Shown in pieces: positions 44,080 to 53,079 of a stretch of 64,000 bases of DNA. The stretch comes from Lachnospiraceae bacterium (lineage in GTDB: Bacteria; Bacillota; Clostridia; Lachnospirales; Lachnospiraceae). Made by a program: the position numbers and the translations under genes. How positions within the stretch are numbered: the first letter of the stretch is position 1; every line of letters starts with the position of its first letter. A model generated the notes under the pieces. That model saw only the letters and a program-made list of their open reading frames with translations. It had not been told where the DNA came from and searched no databases. The stretch covers positions 1-64,000 of the forward strand of contig JAAWEK010000021.1 of the NCBI GenBank assembly GCA_022794265.1, given 5' to 3'.

Positions 44080-44174
44080 CCGAGAACGTTTACGTTCGAG
44101 GAACCACAAGAAAAATCCCAAAATGCGTTTTTTCTTGTGGAGAAAAAACATTTGTGACGTTCTCGGCACAAATG
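44080..44174. repeat. Nested palindromic element in the argR-recN spacer
   Basis: Outer arms CCGAGAACGT (44080-44089) and ACGTTCTCGG (44157-44166) are perfect complements. They enclose inner arms CCACAAGAAAAA (44104-44115) and TTTTTCTTGTGG (44129-44140), also perfect. The right outer arm is itself the exact 10-nt loop of an 8-bp hairpin (CATTTGTG/CACAAATG, 44149-44174). The structure could switch between a large hairpin and a loop-tail interaction next to the recN ribosome site. It may also be a MITE-like repeat. Confidence 0.7.
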
Positions 44175-44212
44175 ATTGTATAAAAAATAATCGCATTAGC
44201 ATTATTTTTCAT
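44090..44212 (-). CDS. Possible 40-residue small protein between argR and recN
   Basis: An ATG at 44212 is preceded by AGGAGG with a 5-nt spacer, as good as any site in the window. The frame runs 40 codons to TAA at 44090. The peptide starts MKNNANAIIFYT and has a hydrophobic patch, a single Cys and a C-terminal FGIFLVVPRT. I recognise no family. Most of the frame coincides with the nested palindrome, so the ORF may be incidental to a repeat element. Equally, translation through the palindrome could control recN. Confidence 0.4.
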   Translation of the reverse strand: MKNNANAIIFYTIICAENVTNVFSPQEKTHFGIFLVVPRT

Positions 44213-44252
44213 ACTAACCTCCTAACCCTGATTCTCTCCGAATGTCAGTTCT

Positions 44253-44711
44253 TTAATTTCCGCTGTTTTGAATTAATTTATTCAGCTTGTCCATAACAAT
44301 CAATGTCTCATCCACACTTCCGATGGCACACATGACCGTATCATCTCCGGCAATGGATCCTACCACCTCCGGCCATTCCATGGCATCCAGAGCCGCCGCT
44401 ACCGCCATGGCCATTCCTGCTACAGTCTTGATTACCAGAATGTTCTGTGCCATGGCCATAGACACAAATCCGTCCCGCAGAATCCGGATATATTTCTCAT
44501 TCATATCCGAAATACCGCTCTGCAAAACCACATACTTCTGTTTTCCATTAATATTCTGTTTAATCAGTTTCAACTGGCGGATATCTCTGGAAACGGTAGC
44601 CTGCGTAACATTATAACCTGCTGCGTTTAACTTGTCTGCCAGTTCTTCCTGTGTCTCGATGTCATATTCATTTATCAATTGAATAATTTTGCTATGACGT
44701 TGAATTTTCAT
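44253..44711 (-). CDS. argR: Arginine repressor ArgR/AhrC
   Basis: The 152-residue regulator has an N-terminal winged helix (RHSKIIQLINEYDIETQEEL..., recognition segment TVSRDIRQLKLIK near residue 47). The C-terminal hexamerisation and arginine-binding domain carries VVGSIAGDDTVMCAI near 117. It represses arginine biosynthesis when arginine is abundant. I chose 44711 by family N-terminus (MKIQRHSK); an ATG seven codons earlier (44732) is possible. In Firmicutes argR typically sits before recN, as here. Confidence 0.94.
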   Translation of the reverse strand: MKIQRHSKIIQLINEYDIETQEELADKLNAAGYNVTQATVSRDIRQLKLIKQNINGKQKYVVLQSGISDMNEKYIRILRDGFVSMAMAQNILVIKTVAGMAMAVAAALDAMEWPEVVGSIAGDDTVMCAIGSVDETLIVMDKLNKLIQNSGN

Positions 44712-44744
44712 ATTGTATTCATGCCTTTCCATTCGCTTTCCGAA

Positions 44745-45605
44745 TTAACTTAAAAGTTTCTTATGTAATACTTCTATAAAACTTAATCGGTTCAGCTTAA
44801 TGATTTTCGTATCCAGAATAGATTTCGTAATCTCAATCCTGTCGCCGGTCTGAAGCGCAAAGGAGGCATTTCCGTCAAAATAAACTTTCGTCTCATTTTC
44901 TTCCAGATGGCGGTCTTCACAAATCTCAATCTGAATCACAGAATCCGCAGAAAAAACAATGCTTCTGGACCCCAGGGAATGAGAACAGATGGGTGTAATA
45001 GCAATTATATTGGCACAGGGTTCCAATATAGGACCCCCTGCAGACAAGTTATATGCAGTGGAACCGGTAGGGGTTGTAATGATAATGCCATCCGCACTAT
45101 AATGTTTTAAAAACTTCTGATTGACATAAACTTTAAAATCCACAACCCGCAATGCACCACTTCTGCCAAATACAATATCATTCAAAGCAATATTTTCCTG
45201 AATTTTCTCATGATTTCTATAGATACATCCGGCCAGCATCATACGGGATTCAACGGTAAAATCACTTTGTATCAGCATATCCAGGGTTTCCTCCACCGAT
45301 TCCTTTTCAATCTCTGCCAGAAATCCCAGATTTCCCAAATTTACACCAATCAATGGAATATCCTTATTTCTTAAATCCCTGGCGGCCTGAATCAAAGTAC
45401 CGTCGCCGCCGATTACAATCACACACCGGGTATCATCTTCAATATCTGCCGGATTGGTATAACTCTCATGCGTCCGGCATATGGTGCCGGCTAACATATT
45501 TCCTTTTACCGCCATACCCCTGCTGCCGAGATATTCTGCAATCCGGTTTGTCACTGTTAAACCTTTATCTTTTAAAGGGTTTGTAATAATATAATACTTT
45601 TCCAT
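44745..45605 (-). CDS. nadK: NAD kinase
   Basis: The 286-residue kinase phosphorylates NAD to NADP. The GGDGT motif is in VIGGDGTLIQAARDL near residue 62, with the second motif TPTGSTAYNLSAGGPI near 150-165. Start 45605 has GGAG 8 nt upstream; an in-frame ATG at 45641 falls at the end of tlyA and lacks a site. It is part of the tlyA-nadK-argR-recN row. Confidence 0.96.
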   Translation of the reverse strand: MEKYYIITNPLKDKGLTVTNRIAEYLGSRGMAVKGNMLAGTICRTHESYTNPADIEDDTRCVIVIGGDGTLIQAARDLRNKDIPLIGVNLGNLGFLAEIEKESVEETLDMLIQSDFTVESRMMLAGCIYRNHEKIQENIALNDIVFGRSGALRVVDFKVYVNQKFLKHYSADGIIITTPTGSTAYNLSAGGPILEPCANIIAITPICSHSLGSRSIVFSADSVIQIEICEDRHLEENETKVYFDGNASFALQTGDRIEITKSILDTKIIKLNRLSFIEVLHKKLLS

Positions 45606-45621
45606 TCTACGAACTCCAATA

Positions 45622-46467
45622 TTATTTATCAAGAGAGCCATGCGCCCGTTCTACAACATCGCAGATGACATCTTCCATAGTCTCCGGCAGTAAATACTGG
45701 TGAGAACTTTTCTCCACAACAGGTTCCGGTTCCGAAACAGAATTCACAATATGCAGCAGATATTCAATATTTCCCTCTGGTCCCTTAATCGGTGAAAAAT
45801 CCAGATTACATACCTGAAAACCGATAGATTGTGCATAACCGGCCACCATTTGAATGACCTCACGATGAACGCTTTTATCTTTCACAACGCCTTTTTTTCC
45901 TACTTTTTCCCTTCCTGCTTCAAACTGTGGTTTAATCAGGCATACCACGTCTCCTTGGTCTTCTAAAAGATTTTTGACCGGCAGCAATACCTTGGTCAGC
46001 GAAATAAAAGATACATCTATGGACGTAACTCCGATTTTGTCCGGTATATCTTCCGGTGTAACATACCTGATATTGGTTTTCTCCATACATACGACCCGGT
46101 CATCCTGACGAAGTTTCCATGCCAGCTGTCCGTGTCCCACATCCACGGAATACACCTTAATGGCTCCGTTTTGCAACATACAGTCGGTAAATCCTCCAGT
46201 GGACGCACCTACATCCATACATATTTTTCCGTCCAAAGATACCGAAAAATTATTCATGGCCTTTTCCAGCTTCAGCCCGCCCCGGCTCACATATCTTAAA
46301 GTATTTCCCTTTATTTCAATGACTGCTTTCTCATCAAACATGGAGCCGGCTTTATCTTCCCTGCTTGAATTCACGAATACATTTCCGCTCATAATGACAG
46401 CTTTTGCTTTTTCCCGTGATTCTGCCAGTCCTCTGGCCACCAGCATAACATCCAGTCTTTCTTTCAT
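45622..46467 (-). CDS. TlyA-family rRNA (cytidine-2'-O)-methyltransferase
   Basis: The 281-residue protein has an N-terminal S4 RNA-binding domain (KERLDVMLVARGLAESREKAKAVIM) and an FtsJ-like methyltransferase domain. The SAM motif is MDVGASTGGFTDCML near residue 80, followed by TSIDVSFISLTKVL near 145. TlyA enzymes methylate 16S and 23S rRNA; some members are described as hemolysins, which I regard as a secondary label. It overlaps the dxs stop by four bases (ATGA). Confidence 0.93.
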   Translation of the reverse strand: MKERLDVMLVARGLAESREKAKAVIMSGNVFVNSSREDKAGSMFDEKAVIEIKGNTLRYVSRGGLKLEKAMNNFSVSLDGKICMDVGASTGGFTDCMLQNGAIKVYSVDVGHGQLAWKLRQDDRVVCMEKTNIRYVTPEDIPDKIGVTSIDVSFISLTKVLLPVKNLLEDQGDVVCLIKPQFEAGREKVGKKGVVKDKSVHREVIQMVAGYAQSIGFQVCNLDFSPIKGPEGNIEYLLHIVNSVSEPEPVVEKSSHQYLLPETMEDVICDVVERAHGSLDK

Positions 46468-48335
46468 ATTCCTGACTCCTTACACTTCCTCCGTATTTTC
46501 CTGGTGATACTATCCGCATCTATCCCTGTTTCCTTCTTTAAAATCTGCAGATTACCATGTTCCACATATACATTTGGAATTGCAACCGGCAACACTTTAA
46601 TCTTCAGATTCATGGTGGAAACAATCCGCAGAACATGCTCGCCGAATCCTCCGCTGAGAACGTTTTCTTCCAAAGTAACCAGTAGTTTATGATTTCGTGC
46701 AAGATACTCTATCATTTCCTCGTCCACAGGTTTAATAAATCTGGCATTAACTACAGATACCGAATATCCCTGTTGTTTTAACTGCTGTCTTACCGTTATG
46801 GCAGTTTCCGTCATAGCGCCGGCGGCCAGTAAAGCGATATCTTTCTCTTCATACAGAAGAAGGCTTTTTCCGTACCGCATGGGTGTCCGGTATTCCTTCA
46901 GACCGTCAAAAGCTGTCCCTCTCGGATAGCGTATTGCCAAAGGATGATTAAAACCGGCTGCAAACTTAACCGCATCTGCCAGTTCATACTTATTCATGGG
47001 CGCAAGAATATTCATATTCGGAATACTGGATAAATAGGATAAATCAAAAATTCCCTGATGGGTTTCACCGTCACTCCCCACCAGTCCGGCCCGGTCTACC
47101 ATAAAGGTAACCGGCAAATCCTGAATACAGACATCGTGGAGAATCTGGTCATAAGCACGTTGTAAAAAAGAGGAATACACCGCGACAAAAGGTTTTAATC
47201 CCGACATTGCCAGTCCTGCTGCATATGTGACCGCATGTTCTTCCGCAATTCCAACATCAAAAAAACGCTCCGGGTACAGACCTGCAAATTTCTTCAGACC
47301 GGTTCCGTCCGGCATGGCAGCCGTTACCGCAGTTATCTTTTCGTCCTGCTCTGCCAGACGGACAATGGCTTTTGAAAATACATCTGTATAAGTAGGTTTT
47401 TCTTTTTTCGTAATCGGATGTCCTGTTTCCCGGTTAAATGGCTCCACACCATGAAACATGGAAGGATGTTTTTCTGCCGGTACATAGCCTTTCCCTTTTT
47501 TTGTCATAACGTGAATTAGAACCGGATGGTCCAATCGTTTTGCTTCTTTGATCAGACTTACCATACGGCTTATATTATGCCCGTCCACCGGACCAAGATA
47601 AGTGATTCCCATATTTTCAAACAGCATCCCCGGTATGACCAGCTGCTTGATTCCGCTTTTTGTCTTCCGGATCTGACTGACCAGCTTGTCTCCCACTACC
47701 GGAATCTTATTTAATGTATCCACCACACCTGATTTTAAATCATTATATGCCTCTCCGGCACGCATGGTACTTAAATATCCTGACATACCGCCTACATTCT
47801 CGGATATAGACATATTATTATCATTCAGAATAATGATAAAATTCCGTTTTAACTGCGCTGCATTATTTAATCCTTCAAATGCCATTCCTCCAGTCAGCGC
47901 ACCGTCACCAATTACGGAAACTACCGTTCCCGGCTCACCGGATAATTGTTTGCCCACTACCATTCCCAATCCTGCCGATATAGAAGTGGAACTGTGTCCG
48001 GTATCAAAACAATCACATTCATTTTCCCTTCTTTTAGGAAAACCGCTCATGCCTCCGTAGACCCGGAGTTCATTAAACGCATCCCTTCTGCCAGTCAGAA
48101 GTTTATGAGTATATGCCTGATGTCCCACATCGAATATAATCTTATCCGTGGGCAGTTCCAATGCCAGATGCAGTGCCATGGTAAGTTCCACCACTCCAAG
48201 ATTGGAAGCAAGATGACCGCCGTTTCTGCTAATCTTTTCAATCAGAAAATTACGGATTTCCGCTGCCAGTTCACTATATTCTTCTTTGGGAATATCCTTT
48301 ATGTCATTTACTTTATTTATCTTTTCCAGTATCAT
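46464..48335 (-). CDS. dxs: 1-deoxy-D-xylulose-5-phosphate synthase
   Basis: The 623-residue TPP enzyme condenses pyruvate and glyceraldehyde-3-phosphate, the first step of the MEP isoprenoid pathway. The transketolase-type TPP motif is GDGALTGGMAFEGLNNA near residue 145. The central and C-terminal domains are intact (DRAGLVGSDGETHQGIFD near 415; RYPRGTAFD near 470). Start 48335 has GGAGG 6 nt upstream. It is coupled to ispA upstream (20-bp gap), a common isoprenoid gene pair. Confidence 0.97.
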   Translation of the reverse strand: MILEKINKVNDIKDIPKEEYSELAAEIRNFLIEKISRNGGHLASNLGVVELTMALHLALELPTDKIIFDVGHQAYTHKLLTGRRDAFNELRVYGGMSGFPKRRENECDCFDTGHSSTSISAGLGMVVGKQLSGEPGTVVSVIGDGALTGGMAFEGLNNAAQLKRNFIIILNDNNMSISENVGGMSGYLSTMRAGEAYNDLKSGVVDTLNKIPVVGDKLVSQIRKTKSGIKQLVIPGMLFENMGITYLGPVDGHNISRMVSLIKEAKRLDHPVLIHVMTKKGKGYVPAEKHPSMFHGVEPFNRETGHPITKKEKPTYTDVFSKAIVRLAEQDEKITAVTAAMPDGTGLKKFAGLYPERFFDVGIAEEHAVTYAAGLAMSGLKPFVAVYSSFLQRAYDQILHDVCIQDLPVTFMVDRAGLVGSDGETHQGIFDLSYLSSIPNMNILAPMNKYELADAVKFAAGFNHPLAIRYPRGTAFDGLKEYRTPMRYGKSLLLYEEKDIALLAAGAMTETAITVRQQLKQQGYSVSVVNARFIKPVDEEMIEYLARNHKLLVTLEENVLSGGFGEHVLRIVSTMNLKIKVLPVAIPNVYVEHGNLQILKKETGIDADSITRKIRRKCKESGI

Positions 48336-48355
48336 ATACAACCTCCGGTTTCCCA

Positions 48356-49261
48356 TTATTTTTCCCGGGATACCAAACTATTTAATAACTTCCATATAAA
48401 TGAATCCTCTGTACATTCGCGGAGCGTTAAAAGATCATCTAACGCACTTTTTGTCAGTTCCTGCACCTTCTGCTGTGCTCTTTCTATTCCCAAAAGCGTC
48501 ACATAGGTTGATTTATGGTTTTTTTCGTCGCTGAGCACCGGTTTTCCCAATACTTCCGCAGTTCCGGTTACATCCAGAATATCGTCCTTAATCTGGAATG
48601 CCAGTCCAATCCGGCTGCCGATGCGTTCCACCAGTTCCAACTCTTCTTCCGATGCTCCGGAAAGCACGGCTCCCATCATCATGGCTGCTTCAATTAAAGC
48701 ACTGGTCTTACATTCATTGATATAATTTAATGTCTCTTCATCCAGAACTTTATTCTCGGAAATAATATCCACAGTTTGACCACCCACCATTCCGAACACT
48801 CCTGCTTTATCTGCAAGAATCTTTAATGCCTTTGCTGCCTGCAGCGGATTCCCGGACTGCAGCACGCCATTTAAACCTGTCTCATAGGCATAATTCAGCA
48901 GCGCGTCCCCGGCCAGAATCGCCAGGTCTTCCCCATATACCACATGGGTGGTCTTGCGTCCTCTCCGGTATTCATCATTATCCATAGCCGGCAGATCATC
49001 ATGAACCAATGAATATGTATGAATCAGTTCAATTGCCGTAAGAAAATCATAGGTATCTTCCTCTTTTCCTCCAAACAGCCGGGCCGTCTCCAGCACCAGC
49101 ATTGGACGCAGACGCTTTCCTCCGGCCAGAACGCTGTAATTCATGGCTTCATATATCTGCTTCTGTCTGTCTTCCGATGAGCCATCCGTATCGATTAACC
49201 GGGCATTTATTATATCTTCAATCAATGTTATTCTGGTTTGTATTTCTTCCTTTATGCTCAT
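48356..49261 (-). CDS. ispA: Polyprenyl (farnesyl) diphosphate synthase
   Basis: The 301-residue prenyltransferase extends isoprenoid diphosphates, most likely to farnesyl (C15) diphosphate. The first aspartate-rich motif is LVHDDLPAMDNDEYRRGRKT near residue 92, and the second is FQIKDDILDVTG near 230. The KRLRPML region binds isopentenyl diphosphate. The xseB stop and ispA start overlap by four bases. Chain length is inferred from the family. Confidence 0.95.
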   Translation of the reverse strand: MSIKEEIQTRITLIEDIINARLIDTDGSSEDRQKQIYEAMNYSVLAGGKRLRPMLVLETARLFGGKEEDTYDFLTAIELIHTYSLVHDDLPAMDNDEYRRGRKTTHVVYGEDLAILAGDALLNYAYETGLNGVLQSGNPLQAAKALKILADKAGVFGMVGGQTVDIISENKVLDEETLNYINECKTSALIEAAMMMGAVLSGASEEELELVERIGSRIGLAFQIKDDILDVTGTAEVLGKPVLSDEKNHKSTYVTLLGIERAQQKVQELTKSALDDLLTLRECTEDSFIWKLLNSLVSREK

Positions 49262-49455
49262 TCCTCCGCTTGTCCTCCTATGACTTCCAGCTGTTTTTCA
49301 ACCTTATCAATTTTATCATTGCACTGTTTGCACAATTTTATACCGTTATTATATAATTGAAAAGACTCCTCCAGAGAAATCTCTTCCTGATCCATTCTGC
49401 TGATGATTTCTTCTATTTCCTGTAATGTCTCTTCAAGACTTTTTGTCTGAGCCAT
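49258..49455 (-). CDS. xseB: Exodeoxyribonuclease VII small subunit
   Basis: The 65-residue helical protein has the XseB pattern: LEETLQEIEEIISRMDQEEISLEESFQLYNNGIKL. It assembles with XseA to degrade single-stranded DNA into oligonucleotides. The start overlaps the xseA 3' end by 23 bp, so translation is coupled. Confidence 0.95.
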   Translation of the reverse strand: MAQTKSLEETLQEIEEIISRMDQEEISLEESFQLYNNGIKLCKQCNDKIDKVEKQLEVIGGQAEE

Positions 49456-50677
49456 GGTTTCCTCCGTTCTGTCCCATCCGGAACGTTTCTGTTTCCTGAA
49501 TGACAGCCTTTGCCCTGCCGTTTTTCAAAGTAATATCCACGGCATCCGATACTGCCACCTGCTGAATATCACGGATTGGATTCCCTTCCCTGTCAGTAAT
49601 AAATGCATATCCCCCGGACAGTTTTTTCAATGGGGATTGTCCTTCCAGCCGAAGGGAATACATGGCAAGGAGATGCCTCTGATTTTTTATTTTATCTCCC
49701 ATCCGGTTCTGTAGCCGTCCCATGTAGTCCTGCAATTGCCTTCTTTTGGACTGCACCAGAACGGAAGGCGACATTTTTTCTAATCTCCACTTCGCCTGTT
49801 CCAGACGGTTTTTATAGGTTTTCAACCGGTTAGTGATTTTTTGATTCAACCGGTCATCCAGATATTCCAGATATTCCAAAAATTTATCATATTCAAACAC
49901 TGCCAGTTCTGCTGCGGCAGAAGGAGTGGGCGCCCGCATATCTGCCACAAAATCAGCAATAGTAAAATCCACTTCATGTCCCACGGCTGAAATTACTGGT
50001 GTCTCACACTCAAAGATAGCCCTTGCCACGATTTCCTCATTGAAAGCCCACAAATCCTCAATGGATCCGCCGCCTCTGCCTACAATGATTACATCCGGTT
50101 TCAGCCGGTCCAGACAACGTATGCCATTCACAATGGTAACTGCCGCTCCCTCTCCCTGGACTTTTGCCGGATATAATATCAGCTTCACAAAAGGATTTCT
50201 CCGGCCGGCTATCTGAATGATATCCTGAACCGCCGCTCCGGTGGATGCCGTAACAATTCCTACGGTTCCGGCATATTTGGGTATAGGTTTCTTATATTCC
50301 GCAGCAAACATACCCATTTCTTCCAGTTCCTGCTTCAGTTCCAGAAACCGCTGAAACAAATCCCCTGTTCCTTCCTGCTCAATCTTATCCGCATAAAGCT
50401 GATATTTGCCGTCCCTCTCATAAACACTGATATTGCCTGTTACAATCACCCTGTCGCCTTCACGCATTTGAAAATTAAGTCCTTTTCGTCTGCCTGCAAA
50501 CATGACACACGAAAGGACTCCGCTTTTGTCTTTTATTGAAAAATAGATATGACCGGATGAATGATATTTACAGTTGGATATTTCACCTTTCACGGATATA
50601 TTGTTCAGCAGAAAATCCTGTGTAAACATATTCTTAATGTAAGTATTGGCCTGCGCCACAGTATATACACTGCCCAT
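49433..50677 (-). CDS. xseA: Exodeoxyribonuclease VII large subunit
   Basis: The 414-residue subunit has an N-terminal OB fold (VKGEISNCKYHSSGHIYFSIKD near residue 24) and the catalytic region with GTVGIVTASTGAAVQDI near 135 and VIIVGRGGGSIEDLWAFN near 195. A C-terminal coiled coil follows, ending with LSGGYAFITDREG. Length is typical. It follows nusB by 42 bp. Confidence 0.97.
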   Translation of the reverse strand: MGSVYTVAQANTYIKNMFTQDFLLNNISVKGEISNCKYHSSGHIYFSIKDKSGVLSCVMFAGRRKGLNFQMREGDRVIVTGNISVYERDGKYQLYADKIEQEGTGDLFQRFLELKQELEEMGMFAAEYKKPIPKYAGTVGIVTASTGAAVQDIIQIAGRRNPFVKLILYPAKVQGEGAAVTIVNGIRCLDRLKPDVIIVGRGGGSIEDLWAFNEEIVARAIFECETPVISAVGHEVDFTIADFVADMRAPTPSAAAELAVFEYDKFLEYLEYLDDRLNQKITNRLKTYKNRLEQAKWRLEKMSPSVLVQSKRRQLQDYMGRLQNRMGDKIKNQRHLLAMYSLRLEGQSPLKKLSGGYAFITDREGNPIRDIQQVAVSDAVDITLKNGRAKAVIQETETFRMGQNGGNHGSDKKS

Positions 50678-50719
50678 GGTTATCCTCCAGCACGGAACAA
50701 TCCGTAATTCTTCCGCCGG

Positions 50720-51118
50720 TTATAATAATTTTGCCAGTATTCCGTTTACAAAGGAGGACGATTCATCACCGCCGTATATTTTCGCCAGTTCCACCGCTTC
50801 ATTAATGGCAACCGCCGTAGGCACATCCTCCTCATATTTCATTTCATAATAAGCCAGCCGGATTAATGTCAGATCCACATAATTCATCCGATTAACCTTC
50901 CAGCCTTCCGCCTTATTGTCAATGGCTTTGTCTATTTCCGGTATTTTGCTTATAATCTCATTCACTTTATTCTGTATATATTCTGTATCATACACATCCA
51001 GTTGCACTTCGGGAGAATCAAAAAACAATGCTTCCTGTTCCTTCATATCTTCTCCCGAGTGAAACAATGCACGAAATAACAGCTTAAATGTATAAGTTCT
51101 TAATTCTCTTCTTGTCAT
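50720..51118 (-). CDS. nusB: Transcription antitermination factor NusB
   Basis: The 132-residue all-helical protein starts with TRRELRTYTFKLLFRALF and ends with VAINEAVELAKIYGGDESSSFVNGILAKL, the conserved NusB C-terminus. It binds boxA RNA with NusE (S10) in rRNA antitermination. It lies between the Asp23 gene and xseA, the usual Firmicutes order. Confidence 0.96.
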   Translation of the reverse strand: MTRRELRTYTFKLLFRALFHSGEDMKEQEALFFDSPEVQLDVYDTEYIQNKVNEIISKIPEIDKAIDNKAEGWKVNRMNYVDLTLIRLAYYEMKYEEDVPTAVAINEAVELAKIYGGDESSSFVNGILAKLL

Positions 51119-51155
51119 ACCAATAACATGCCTTTCGTATACTCTTCCGTTGTCC

Positions 51156-51536
51156 TTATGCCTTCTGGTCTATGGCAAGATTTGCAACCCTGATGTTAAT
51201 CTGCTTTACTGCAAGACCTGTCATTGTTTCAATTGCACCTTTCACCTTTTCCTGTACAGCAAAAGAAACCTTCTTAATACTATAGCCAAACTGAATGGTA
51301 AGCGCCAGATCTACCACAACACCTTCTTCTGATACTTCTACCCGGACGCCTTTGGAAAGGTTCTTCATACCAAGCTTTGCCACCAGTTCATTGGTAATGT
51401 TTCCTGCCATATTAACGACGCCTTCTACTTCCGTGGCTGCCAGACCAGCGATTACCGCAACTACATCATCTGCTATCTGTACTTCACCTATACTTCCATC
51501 TTCATGTATCATATGTGTACTTCTGTTTTCTTCCAC
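51156..51536 (-). CDS. Asp23/Gls24 family envelope-stress-type protein (YqhY-like)
   Basis: The 126-residue protein has the Asp23 domain: GEVQIADDVVAVIAGLAATEVEGV near residue 16, then a conserved YSIKKVSFAVQEKVKGAIETMTGL near 88. The position directly before nusB matches Bacillus yqhY, a protein linked to acetyl-CoA carboxylase regulation there; acc genes are not present here. Start GTG 51536 has a perfect GGAGG 7 nt upstream. It heads the nusB-to-spoIVB block and has its own promoter. Confidence 0.93.
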   Translation of the reverse strand: MEENRSTHMIHEDGSIGEVQIADDVVAVIAGLAATEVEGVVNMAGNITNELVAKLGMKNLSKGVRVEVSEEGVVVDLALTIQFGYSIKKVSFAVQEKVKGAIETMTGLAVKQINIRVANLAIDQKA

Positions 51537-51567
51537 GTTATTACCTCCAAAAGTCAATACTAATCTT

Positions 51568-51595
51568 ATTATAACAAAATCACAGACAATTGCAA
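51568..51595 (-). promoter_or_regulatory. Sigma-A promoter for asp23-nusB-xseAB-ispA-dxs block
   Basis: TTGCAA (51595-51590), a 16-bp spacer and TATAAT (51573-51568) directly after the spoIIIAH stop. It separates the housekeeping block from the sporulation operon upstream. Confidence 0.75.
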
Positions 51596-52333
51596 CTAAT
51601 TTTCATCCGTGATAGGTGTTATTATTATGTTTTCTGCTGCCTTTCCGGTCTTTCTCTTAACCACATCCTCAATCTGCGCCCTGCTCACATCCGAAACATC
51701 GGTAGAGTTCACCACGATTTCTACCTGTTCATCGCTAATGTTTACCACTGCATCGCCAAAACCTTTTGCTGCCAGCAACATTTCCGTTGCATTTTCCAGC
51801 TCTGCAACCTGTGTAATCTTTAACATCTCATTTGTTATCTGGTTTTTCTGCTCATCAGAAAGCCCGCCGCTGTTCAATGCATTTAACAGTGTTTCTTTGT
51901 TTTGCGCCCTTACCTGTTCCCGGCTCAGCCTGGCATTTGCCGAAAATGTAGAATTACTGGTCAATACTGCCTCACCCGGTTCTGCTGTTGTTTCTTCGGG
52001 AGCGGCTGTTTCCTGACCCTCCGGATTTGTTGCATTCGCTGCCACATCCTGTGTTTCTGCCGTTGTTCCGGCTTCGTTTTCACTTCCATCCCCATCCAGA
52101 CTCAAAATATCATCCGTGGATTTTAACAGGTCATCCGCTTCAAAATCTTTCAATGCATCAGCATTTACCGAATTCAGTCCGGATTCTGATGGATTTCCGG
52201 TTGTTGCGGTTTCGCCTGTTTTGGATGTCTGGTTCAATGCATTCCGCTCGGTATAATTCAAATACCCTGCTACAGCTATTAGTATTGCCAGCGCTGTAAT
52301 AATTATCTGATTTTTCCTTACCAAATTCTTCAT
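51596..52333 (-). CDS. spoIIIAH: Stage III sporulation protein AH
   Basis: The 245-residue protein has one N-terminal membrane helix (~11-24), a low-complexity linker rich in Thr, Glu and Ala (~60-130), and a C-terminal YscJ/FliF-like ring-building domain (~135-240; LSDEQKNQITNEMLKITQVAEL). From the mother cell it forms a channel with forespore SpoIIQ across the intermembrane space. It is the last gene of the spoIIIA operon. Confidence 0.93.
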   Translation of the reverse strand: MKNLVRKNQIIITALAILIAVAGYLNYTERNALNQTSKTGETATTGNPSESGLNSVNADALKDFEADDLLKSTDDILSLDGDGSENEAGTTAETQDVAANATNPEGQETAAPEETTAEPGEAVLTSNSTFSANARLSREQVRAQNKETLLNALNSGGLSDEQKNQITNEMLKITQVAELENATEMLLAAKGFGDAVVNISDEQVEIVVNSTDVSDVSRAQIEDVVKRKTGKAAENIIITPITDEN

Positions 52334-52353
52334 AAATACCTCCGAAATATGTA

Positions 52354-53073
52354 TTATTTGCTCATTCCTATTACTGATATTTTATGAGCCGAAACTCCAA
52401 ATAATGCTTCAATCAGGTTAGTAATTTTCACAACCGTTTTTGCATCGTTTCCTCCCTGGGCAATCACGGCAATTCCTTTAATTGCAGGCTGTTTATTCTT
52501 TACTATATAAGGTACCTCGTTTCCCTGGGAATCTTTCTCATATACCACCTGTTCTTCCTGGGAATACTCCGTTCTGGTACTGGTTCCCCCCTGGCTGTCC
52601 GTGTCTTTCTGTTCATTTTTGGAATAGGGCTTCTGGGTCAGCACCACTTTTTCTCCGTAATCTTCCAAAGTTATCATTACCTTTACATTTCCGATACCGT
52701 CTGCATTAATCAAAAAAAGCTCCAGTTTCCGCTCCAGCATTGCCGCATATTCACTGCTGCTGACGCTGAATTCTGATATCCTGCCCGCTGTGGTCTGGGG
52801 TTCGCTCTTATTGTTTTTACTTTTATTATTGGAAGTTGGCATGGATAATATCACCAGTACCACACCGCAGATGGCAATGATCAACAGCTTATCCATCCCT
52901 ATTCCCTTCCCGGTTTCATATAATTTTGTCAGAAAACTTCTGGTTTCCCTACTATCTTCTGCCACCGTACGTTCTTCCGCTCTCCGGGAATCTGACCTTT
53001 TCGGATTCTCTTTCACGGGAACTTCCCTGTCCGCATCCCTGATATTTCTTTTCCTTTCCTGATTCAAAATCAT
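52354..53073 (-). CDS. spoIIIAG: Stage III sporulation protein AG
   Basis: The 239-residue protein has a charged cytoplasmic N-terminus and a membrane helix (~62-79). The extracytoplasmic domain carries LERKLELFLINADGIGNVKVMITLEDYGEKVV and the C-terminal GIAVIAQGGNDAKTVVKITNLIEALFGVSAHKISV, the SpoIIIAG ring-domain signature. It forms a large ring in the mother-cell/forespore channel. It sits 20 bp ahead of spoIIIAH. Confidence 0.95.
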   Translation of the reverse strand: MILNQERKRNIRDADREVPVKENPKRSDSRRAEERTVAEDSRETRSFLTKLYETGKGIGMDKLLIIAICGVVLVILSMPTSNNKSKNNKSEPQTTAGRISEFSVSSSEYAAMLERKLELFLINADGIGNVKVMITLEDYGEKVVLTQKPYSKNEQKDTDSQGGTSTRTEYSQEEQVVYEKDSQGNEVPYIVKNKQPAIKGIAVIAQGGNDAKTVVKITNLIEALFGVSAHKISVIGMSK

Positions 53074-53079
53074 ACCCTC

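Noticed and set aside
44080..44103. GAACGTTTACGTTC upstream of recN as a LexA box
   Set aside because: Half sites are GAACG/CGTTC, not CGAAC/GTTCG, so the SOS consensus seen at recA is not matched. The sequence is better explained as part of the nested palindrome.
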